Below, one piece after another: positions 8,259-14,896 of a stretch of 52,519 bases of DNA. The translations under genes were made by a program, and so were the position numbers. The DNA comes from Rhodoferax sp. (GTDB taxonomy: Bacteria > Pseudomonadota > Gammaproteobacteria > Burkholderiales > Burkholderiaceae_C), in the NCBI RefSeq assembly GCF_028714215.1, contig NZ_JAQTMS010000036.1:1-52519 (forward strand), in the 5' to 3' direction. Positions within the stretch are counted from its first letter, which is position 1, and every line of letters starts with the position of its first letter. The notes below the pieces were generated by a model. The model was not told where the DNA came from. It was given only the letters and a program-made list of their open reading frames with translations, and ran no database searches.

Positions 8259-9554
8259 TCAGGATCTTTGCACCTTCTTGCCAAAGTCCTTGTCGACCCG
8301 AATCGCTGCCGTTGCGATAAACGCCGGAACAGCGGCAAAACAAACCCAGATGAAGAAATTGGCATACCCCAGTTGCGTCTGCACCCAGCCGCTGACCATG
8401 CCCGGCAACATCATGCCAAGGGCCATGAAACCGGTGCAGATGGCGTAGTGTGCCGTCTTGTGCGGCCCGTCGGAAACCATGATCATGTACAGCAGATACG
8501 CGGCAAAGCCGAAGCCGTAACCCAACTGCTCCAAGGCCACCGCGGCGCCGATCTGCCAGATGTTGGTCGGCAGCGCGTGGGACAGATAGACATAGACCAG
8601 GTGCGGTACGTTGACCGACAAGACCATGGGCCAAAGCCAGCGTTTCAACCCATGCAGGGAAATCACATAACCCCCCAGCAGGCCACCCACTGTCAAACAC
8701 AGAATGCCGATGGTGCCGTAGACAACCCCCACTTGCTGCGTGGACAAGGCCAGGCCGCCTTTTTCCGCGCTGTCGAGCAGGAACGGGGCCGCCAGCTTGA
8801 GCAATTGCGCCTCGCCAAAGCGGTACAGCAATAAAAACGCCAGGATGGCGAGAATTTCCTTCTTCCTCAGGAACGTGGCGAACACGGCAAAAAATTCCCG
8901 CACCGGCGCCGTCGCCGCAGGCCCAGCCGCGTCACTGTCGGGTTTCGGCAAGACAAACTTGTGATAAATCGAAAGGGACACAAACATGGCGGCCAGAATG
9001 ATGAATACGATGGACCAGGCGAAGGGCACATTGCCGGTCGCTTGTTCGACGCGGCCGGCCACAAAAACCAGTCCGCCCTGGCCTGCGATCATTGAAATCC
9101 GGTAGAACGTGCTGCGCACGCCGACAAACGCAGCCTGCTCGTGCTCCTTCAAGGCCAGCATGTAAAAACCGTCGGCGGCGATGTCGTGCGTGGCCGAACT
9201 GAAGGCCATCAGCCAGAACACGGCCAGTGTGATCTGAAAGAATTGCGGCAGCGGGATGGTCAAGGCCACCCCCGCCAACGACGCGCCTATGAGCAACTGC
9301 AGGCTCACGATCCAGAACCGCTTGGTGCGAAACATTTCAACGAACGGTGACCACAAGGGCTTGATGACCCAGGGCAGATACAACCAACTGGTGTACAGGG
9401 CAATGTCGGTATTCGAAATCCCCATTTTTTTGTACATGATGACCGACAGCGTCATCACCACCACATAGGGAATACCTTGGCCGAAATAGAGCGAAGGTAC
9501 CCACCACCAGAGGCTCCTTGGCACGGCTTCACTCTGAACATTTGTTGGCCTCAT
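8259..9554 (-). CDS. ampG: AmpG-like MFS permease (copy 1)
   Basis: A 431-residue inner-membrane MFS permease of the AmpG type, which imports anhydro-muropeptides with proton. Landmarks are WWWVPSLYFGQGIPYVVV at the N-terminus, LYTSWLYLPWVIKPLWSP near residue 52, and SSATHDIAADGFYML near residue 127, all typical of AmpG. The start ATG overlaps the stop of the upstream serine hydrolase gene as ATGA (9551-9554). It is clearly paralogous to the frameshifted permease at 10960-12247; the two share long near-identical blocks. The intact state of this copy makes it the main candidate for inner-membrane uptake of muropeptides or MurNAc-containing sugars. Confidence 0.87.
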   Translation of the reverse strand: MRPTNVQSEAVPRSLWWWVPSLYFGQGIPYVVVMTLSVIMYKKMGISNTDIALYTSWLYLPWVIKPLWSPFVEMFRTKRFWIVSLQLLIGASLAGVALTIPLPQFFQITLAVFWLMAFSSATHDIAADGFYMLALKEHEQAAFVGVRSTFYRISMIAGQGGLVFVAGRVEQATGNVPFAWSIVFIILAAMFVSLSIYHKFVLPKPDSDAAGPAATAPVREFFAVFATFLRKKEILAILAFLLLYRFGEAQLLKLAAPFLLDSAEKGGLALSTQQVGVVYGTIGILCLTVGGLLGGYVISLHGLKRWLWPMVLSVNVPHLVYVYLSHALPTNIWQIGAAVALEQLGYGFGFAAYLLYMIMVSDGPHKTAHYAICTGFMALGMMLPGMVSGWVQTQLGYANFFIWVCFAAVPAFIATAAIRVDKDFGKKVQRS

Positions 9555-10963
9555 GGTTCTTTCAGAATGGCGTGTCGGTAAAGCGCATCAAGCACTCTTT
9601 CCTCCCACGAATTCAGACTCGAGTACCGGCCGGGGTCGCTCTCAGGATCAAAGCCGGTCCCCCCCATGAGGTAAATCATTCCAAAGCGTTTGACCGGATC
9701 AAAAAAGAAGGCACTCTGAAGGCCATAGGCAAATCCAAGGTGCCCGTAGCCGCTGACCCCGCCGCCGGCCACCAGGCGATCGCCACGCTGGGGCGCACTG
9801 AGATCAAGAAACCGCTGCACCCCAAGACCCCAGGCGTTGAACAAGCCCTTGTAATTGTCGCCATTCTGTTTGTTTTCATCGTGGCGCCATTCTTCATGCA
9901 GCATGGCCGCAATCGAGTCCTGGCTTAACAAGCGGACGCCGTCGACTTCGCCCCCGTTGATCAGCAGCAGCATCAGCTTGGCCAGACCAGCGGCGCCGAT
10001 GCGCAAGCCGCCCTGCGGACTGAAGGGCGTGGCATTGCGACCCGGCCGGTAGCGCTCCATGCCGGCGCGAGGCGCCGGCGGCTTACCCTGATAGTCATCG
10101 ATCTCGGCAACCCAGGGGCCCGTCGGGTCCCAGACCTCGTTGCGGCGCTTGCGGTACAGGACTGCCAGATTCCGGATCTCGCTAGCGGACAATTCTTCGG
10201 TGTTGAAATTGCCCGGGATCTGCAAAGGCGACAGCACCGCCTGCCTCGTGTAGCGGTCAAAACGCTGTCCACTGACCGCCTCCATCACGGTCCCCAGCAG
10301 CCCCCAGTTGAGGTTGACGTATTGGAAATACTTGCCCGGTGCCCGGTCGCCGGAACTGTCGACTGCTGCCCACTGGCGGCCGCTGCCGTAGTTTTCGCCT
10401 GCCGGGTCCAGCACGCTTTGCAGGCTCTGTTCCAGCGGGAAAGAATAGCCGCCACCGTCGCGCAGGGATGAGGTGTGGTTCAGCAGCATCCGCGTGCTGA
10501 TCCGGGCGTCGGGAAAATTGGGATTGCGCACCCTGAATCCCAGATAGCTGCCGATATCGGCGTCGAGATCGAGCTTGTTCTGCTCCACCAATCGCATGAC
10601 GCCGATGGCCGTCACCAGCTTGGAGAGGGACGCCACCCGGTACAGCGTCTGCGTATCGGTAGTCAAATTCCTGGCGGGCATGGCGTTGTCAATGAAACGG
10701 TAGCCGAAATGCCCTTCATAGACAACTTTCCCGTCGCAAATCGCCACTGCGGACAAACTGGCAAGCGGCTTCAGCGGATCGTCCAGTACGGCTTTCAGTT
10801 CGGCATTCAATTGGCCCACGCTGACAGCGCCAGGCGCTTGCGGGGCAATAGATTGGGCGGCGCAGAAGTCAGTCATCAAGGCAGTCAACAGGACAAGGGC
10901 AAAAAACCAACGGCTTCGAATGGTAACCGGGACCGGCCGCAGCCCCATCCAGCAGTATTTCAT
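9551..10963 (-). CDS. Serine hydrolase, beta-lactamase/PBP-like (PF00144 type), exported
   Basis: A 470-residue class-C-beta-lactamase-fold serine hydrolase. The catalytic S-x-x-K is in YRVASLSKLVTA and the Y-x-N is YVNLNW; the C-terminal HxG-like segment is GYGHLGFAYG. An uncleaved or cleavable signal spans the hydrophobic stretch WFFALVLLTALM near residues 19-30. The ATG at 10963 overlaps the restored stop of the upstream permease as ATGA, and its own stop overlaps the next permease start the same way, so all three genes are tightly coupled. Members of this family include AmpH, D-aminopeptidases and esterases; the context suggests murein peptide or D-amino acid bonds. Because of the upstream frameshift it is also in frame with the permease. 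Confidence 0.85.
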   Translation of the reverse strand: MKYCWMGLRPVPVTIRSRWFFALVLLTALMTDFCAAQSIAPQAPGAVSVGQLNAELKAVLDDPLKPLASLSAVAICDGKVVYEGHFGYRFIDNAMPARNLTTDTQTLYRVASLSKLVTAIGVMRLVEQNKLDLDADIGSYLGFRVRNPNFPDARISTRMLLNHTSSLRDGGGYSFPLEQSLQSVLDPAGENYGSGRQWAAVDSSGDRAPGKYFQYVNLNWGLLGTVMEAVSGQRFDRYTRQAVLSPLQIPGNFNTEELSASEIRNLAVLYRKRRNEVWDPTGPWVAEIDDYQGKPPAPRAGMERYRPGRNATPFSPQGGLRIGAAGLAKLMLLLINGGEVDGVRLLSQDSIAAMLHEEWRHDENKQNGDNYKGLFNAWGLGVQRFLDLSAPQRGDRLVAGGGVSGYGHLGFAYGLQSAFFFDPVKRFGMIYLMGGTGFDPESDPGRYSSLNSWEERVLDALYRHAILKEP

Positions 10964-12247
10964 CGCTCTTCCTTGCCAAATCGGGGATCCACTTCGATCA
11001 AGGCCGTGGCAGCAAAACAGGGAAGCGCGGCAGCGCACACCCAGGTGAAAAAATTGGCATAGCCCAGGCCCGCTTGCAGCCAGCCGCTGAACATGCCTGG
11101 CAGCATCATGCCCATGGCCATGAAGCCGGCGCAAATGGCGTAATGCGCGGTCTTGTGTTCGCCGTCCGCCGTCCGCCGTCATGATCATGAACAGTACGTA
11201 AGCGGTAAAGCCAAAACCATAGCCCAGTTGTTCAAAGGCGACGGCGGCGCCAATCAGATACAGATTGCCGGGCAGTGCCAGTGCCAGATAGACATACACC
11301 AAATGCGGCACATTGATGGCCAGCGCCATCGGCCACAGCCAGCGCTTCAGCCCATCGCGCGCAATCAGGTAACTGCCCAGCAAGCCACCCACCGTCAGCG
11401 CCACCATGCCGATGCTGCCATAGACGATCCCGACCTGGGCCGTCGACAGCGCCAGGCCGCCACTGGCCTTGGAATCAAGCAAAAAAGGCGGCGCCAGCTT
11501 GACCAGCTGAGACTCGCCAAAGCGGTACAGGAGCAGGAAGGCAAGCACCCGCCCGATGTTTTTCTTGGCCAGGAATTCTCTGAAAACCAGCAGAAAAGCG
11601 ACCCCGACATGGCCGTCCCCGGCCAGCGCGTGATCGGCCGCCGGCGTGGGCAAGACGAGACGGTGGTAAACAAACAGCGCGATGAACATGGCCGCCAGCA
11701 CAAAAAACACCAGCGACCAGGCGAAGGCGGTGTTGCCGGTCAACTCCGTCAATCGGCCGGCCAGGAACACCAGTGCCCCCTGGCCGGTCAGCATGGCCAT
11801 GCGGAAAAACATGCTGCGCACCCCGACATAGGCCGCCTGCTGGTGCTGCTTGAGCGACAGCATGTAGAAGCCGTCGGAGGCGACGTCATGGGTGGCGGCG
11901 CTGAACGCCAAAAGCCAAAAAATGGCCAGCGTCAGTTGAAAATAACTGGCCAGGGGAATTACCAATGCGACCAAGGCAAAGCCAGAGCCAATCAGCAACT
12001 GCATGGTCAGAATCCACCAGCGTTTGGTCCTGAACATGTCGACAAACGGCGACCACAAGGGCTTGATCACGAACGGCAGGTACAGCCAACTGGTGTAGAG
12101 GGCGATATCGGTGTTGGAGAGGCCCATGTTCTTGTAAAAAACGACCGACATCGTCATCACCGCAACATAGGGCAGCCCCTGTGCAAAATAGAGTGACGGC
12201 ACCCACCACCACCAGACTCTGTTTGACGTTTGACGCAACTGTTGCAT
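10960..12247 (-). pseudogene. AmpG-like MFS permease (copy 2), frameshifted by a 7-base tandem unit
   Basis: A second AmpG-type permease starting at ATG 12247 with a good ribosome binding site (AAAGAG). It shares WWWVPSLYFAQGLPYVAV and SAATHDVASDGFYML with copy 1. After MIMTADGG (about residue 356) the frame is lost at three copies of a heptamer (11160-11180). With two copies the frame continues to match copy 1 and stops at TGA 10962-10960, giving 426 residues. As sequenced, the last 70 or so residues are replaced by out-of-frame sequence and reading runs on into the serine hydrolase, giving an 898-residue fused product. It may be a broken gene, a phase-variable gene or a sequencing error; the clean homology on both sides shows recent origin. 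Confidence 0.85.
11160..11180. repeat. Heptanucleotide tandem repeat, three copies of CGCCGTC
   Basis: Three perfect head-to-tail copies of CGCCGTC (11160-11166, 11167-11173, 11174-11180) lie inside the copy-2 permease gene. Two copies restore the reading frame predicted from the paralogue at 8259-9554; the third adds +1. Slipped-strand gain or loss of one unit would switch the frame. Confidence 0.9.
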
Positions 12248-12335
12248 CGGCTCTTTATAGTTGAAATTCGCTAGTAAAACCGGGCCTGAATAAAGTAAGC
12301 TGTGGCAAGCCTCCCGCAAGCCCTCAGAACCAACC
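12248..12335. promoter_or_regulatory. Divergent intergenic region driving the permease operon and murQ
   Basis: This 88-base gap separates the leftward operon starting at 12247 from the rightward murQ-digH pair, so it should hold both promoters and any shared operator. A TTGAAA hexamer at 12261-12266 could be a -35 for murQ, but no well-spaced -10 follows, and I see no convincing palindrome. Its role rests on gene layout. No MurR-type regulator gene is visible in the window. Confidence 0.45.
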
Positions 12336-13217
12336 ATGCTGAACACGGAAACACCCAATCTGGCCCATGCCGCCCTCGACCAATACGCCACCGATCAACT
12401 GGTCAATGCCTTTGTCGACGACCAGTTCAACGCCGTGCAGGCGGTACGCGCAGCCGGCTCGCAACTGGCCAAGGCGGTCGACGCCGCGGTGCCGCGCATC
12501 ATGGATGGGGGCCGGCTGATTTATGTCGGCGCCGGGACTTCCGGCCGTCTGGGCTTGCTCGACAGTGTCGAGCTTTACCCGACCTTTTCCTGGCCCAGGG
12601 AGCGCGCCGTGGCACTGCTGGCCGGCGGCGCGCCGGCCGTCTACCAGGCGGTCGAGGGTGCCGAGGATGACTTCGAGCAGGGCGCGATGGACCTCAGGGC
12701 CGCTGGCATCAAAGCCCTTGACGTCGTTCTGCTGCTGGCCGCGTCGGGCAGCACGCCTTACGCCCTGGGTGCCCTGGCGGCGGCGCGCTCGGCCGGCGCG
12801 CTGACCATAGGCATCGTCAACAACCCGCAGGCGCCGCTGGCCCAACAGGCCGAAATTGGCATCACGCTGGACACCGGCCCGGAAGTCATTTCCGGCAGCA
12901 CGCGCCTGAAAGCCGGCACCGCGCAAAAAATTGCCTTGAACACTTTTTCCAGTTCCGTGATGGTGCGCCTGAACAAGGTCCATGGCAATTTGATGGTGGA
13001 TCTGAAACCGACCAATGCCAAACTGGTGCGGCGCGCCATTGCCTTGACCGTGCTGGCCACCGGAGCCAGCGAGCAGGCGGCCCGTGCCAGCTTGCAGGAG
13101 TGCGAGTTCCAGGTCAAGGTGGCGATCGTGGCGCTCCAAAAGAACGTGACTGCTGGCGCGGCTCGGCAACTGCTGGAGCAGGCCGGGGGCAGCGTGCGAC
13201 TGGCGCTCCAGGATTGA
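12336..13217 (+). CDS. murQ: N-acetylmuramic acid 6-phosphate etherase MurQ
   Basis: A 293-residue MurQ, the cytoplasmic lyase that splits MurNAc-6-P into GlcNAc-6-P and D-lactate. The SIS-fold phosphosugar site is LIYVGAGTSGRLGLLD (residues 61-76). The catalytic glutamate is Glu79 in DSVELYPTFSWP, and the second conserved acid lies in YQAVEGAEDDF (Glu107/Glu110). ISGSTRLKAGTAQKIALN is the family signature further on. Length is typical. It needs a MurNAc kinase, best supplied by the BadF kinase at 6343-7251, and its product feeds NagA at 21069-22199. Its stop overlaps the digH start by one base (TGATG), so the two are cotranslated. Confidence 0.95.
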   Translation: MLNTETPNLAHAALDQYATDQLVNAFVDDQFNAVQAVRAAGSQLAKAVDAAVPRIMDGGRLIYVGAGTSGRLGLLDSVELYPTFSWPRERAVALLAGGAPAVYQAVEGAEDDFEQGAMDLRAAGIKALDVVLLLAASGSTPYALGALAAARSAGALTIGIVNNPQAPLAQQAEIGITLDTGPEVISGSTRLKAGTAQKIALNTFSSSVMVRLNKVHGNLMVDLKPTNAKLVRRAIALTVLATGASEQAARASLQECEFQVKVAIVALQKNVTAGAARQLLEQAGGSVRLALQD

Positions 13218-14773
13218 TGAAGCGCAAGCGTTGGCAGTCCCTGGGTGTGCTGCGTGGCCTCGCGCTGGCGGCCATGTTGCTGTTGCTCGGTTGTGCCGGC
13301 CAACCGGTCGCGCTGGAAGCACTGGCAGACGATCTGGCACCACCCGCTCCGCGCGAATTCCGAGCCGCCTGGGTCGCCAGCGTCGCCAATATTGATTGGC
13401 CCAGCCGTGCCGATTTATCGGTGGCGCAACAGCAGGCCGAAATCATCGCCCTGCTGGACCAGGCGCAGGCGCTGCACCTCAACGCCATCGTGCTGCAGGT
13501 GCGCCCCAGCGCCGATGCCCTCTATGCCTCGACCCTGGAACCGTGGTCCGAGTACTTGACCGGCCGGCAGGGCCAGGCGCCGGAGCCTATTTACGATCCC
13601 CTGAAGATGTGGATTGAAGAGGCGCACCGACGCGGCATCGAGTTGCATGCCTGGCTCAACCCGTACCGCGCCCGCCACCCCAGTGCCAAGTCCGCCTTGG
13701 CCGCCAATCACCTGGCAAACACCCAGCCCCAAGCCGTCAAGCCGTATGGCGATCTGCTGTGGATGGATCCGGCGGAACCGGCGGCGCTCCAGCGCACGCT
13801 GGACGTGGTGGCCGATGTGGTGCGGCGCTACGACGTGGACGGCATTCACATCGACGACTACTTTTACCCCTATCCGATACAAGGGCCTGACGGCCTGGAG
13901 CTCGACTTCCCCGATGAACCGGCCTGGCAACGCTACCTGTCCTCGGGCGGCCAGGCCTCACGCGCCGACTGGCGACGCCAGCAGGTCAACCATTTGATTG
14001 AACGGATGTACACGCTCATCCACCGGGAAAAACCCTGGGTGCGCTTTGGCATCAGTCCGTTCGGACTGGGCCGACCGGAACGCCGCGCGCCCGGCATCGT
14101 CGGCTTCAGCCAGTACGACAAGCTGTATGCGGACGCGGAATTGTGGTTGCGCCAGGGTTGGCTGGACTATCTGTCACCGCAGCTTTATTGGCCTGTTGAC
14201 CAGAGCCCGCAAGCGTTCGCCCAGTTGCTGGACACCTGGGCGCGGGAAAACACGCAGCGGCGTCACCTCTGGCCGGGACTCTTCACCAGCCGCATCGATG
14301 ACTCGCCCAAATCCTGGCCGGCGCAGGAAATTGTCAGACAAATCACCCTCACCCGAGCCCAGCCGGGCGCAAGCGGGCATATTCACTTCAGCATGATTGC
14401 CTTGCTGCAAGATCGGCGGGGCATCGCCACGCTTTTGAAGTCCGGCGCCTATACGCAAGCCGCACTGGTACCGGCAACGCCCTGGCTGGGTGCCCAGGCG
14501 CCCAGCGCGCCCCGGCTCTCATTCAAGCACGCTGACGGGCACGGCACGCCGGACACCGTGCTGATCGAGCCTGAAGACGATTCAACCCTGCGTCAGTTCG
14601 CGATCTGGAAAAGATACGGATCAGAGTGGGTCTTTGCGGTACAACCCGCCTCCATGCCACAGGTGGCACTGGACGCCGATCCCGAACACGGAAAACCCGA
14701 TGCCGTGGTGGTCAGTTCGGTCAACCGCCTGGGCAACGAGAGCCCCCGCACAACGGTGCAACTGCCACCTTAG
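13217..14773 (+). CDS. digH: Glycosyl hydrolase lipoprotein, GHL10 family (DigH/YddW-like)
   Basis: A 518-residue outer-membrane-type lipoprotein of the glycosyl-hydrolase-like 10 family. The lipobox is LLLGC (Cys about residue 26) after a short basic N-terminus. The catalytic barrel shows EFRAAWVASVANIDWP at its start, then AWLNPYRAR, DGIHIDDYFYPYP, RFGISPFGLG and DYLSPQLYWPVDQ, all family landmarks. E. coli DigH (YddW) cuts denuded murein glycan strands that have lost their peptides. I start at 13217, where ATG overlaps the murQ stop; a longer frame upstream lies within murQ. The coupling to murQ supports a role in glycan-strand use. The last 110 residues look like a beta-rich C-terminal domain. 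Confidence 0.9.
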   Translation: MKRKRWQSLGVLRGLALAAMLLLLGCAGQPVALEALADDLAPPAPREFRAAWVASVANIDWPSRADLSVAQQQAEIIALLDQAQALHLNAIVLQVRPSADALYASTLEPWSEYLTGRQGQAPEPIYDPLKMWIEEAHRRGIELHAWLNPYRARHPSAKSALAANHLANTQPQAVKPYGDLLWMDPAEPAALQRTLDVVADVVRRYDVDGIHIDDYFYPYPIQGPDGLELDFPDEPAWQRYLSSGGQASRADWRRQQVNHLIERMYTLIHREKPWVRFGISPFGLGRPERRAPGIVGFSQYDKLYADAELWLRQGWLDYLSPQLYWPVDQSPQAFAQLLDTWARENTQRRHLWPGLFTSRIDDSPKSWPAQEIVRQITLTRAQPGASGHIHFSMIALLQDRRGIATLLKSGAYTQAALVPATPWLGAQAPSAPRLSFKHADGHGTPDTVLIEPEDDSTLRQFAIWKRYGSEWVFAVQPASMPQVALDADPEHGKPDAVVVSSVNRLGNESPRTTVQLPP

Positions 14774-14827
14774 CCGCCCCGCAACTCGGCACCCCTCAGC
14801 GTCCCGCCATTGCAGCCTGGTGAGGGC

Positions 14828-14866
14828 AAAAAAAAGCTCTCTGCCGGCACAGTGCCGACAGAGAGC
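14828..14866 (-). terminator. Rho-independent terminator of the TonB receptor gene
   Basis: On the minus strand, 14866-14836 folds into a 14-bp stem with one mismatch (GCTCTCTG and CGGCA arms) and a 3-base loop, followed directly by eight T (14835-14828). It lies 31 bases after the receptor stop and faces the digH gene. Confidence 0.92.
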
Positions 14867-14896
14867 GGTAGTTCAGCGGATCGCTACCGGTCCGGA

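Noticed and set aside
9551..12391. One open frame of 946 codons reading as an MFS-beta-lactamase fusion
   Set aside because: The join is created by a third copy of a 7-base unit at 11160-11180; the paralogue at 8259-9554 and the ATGA overlap at 10960-10963 show two separate genes originally. The first 48 codons before 12247 are also not part of the permease.
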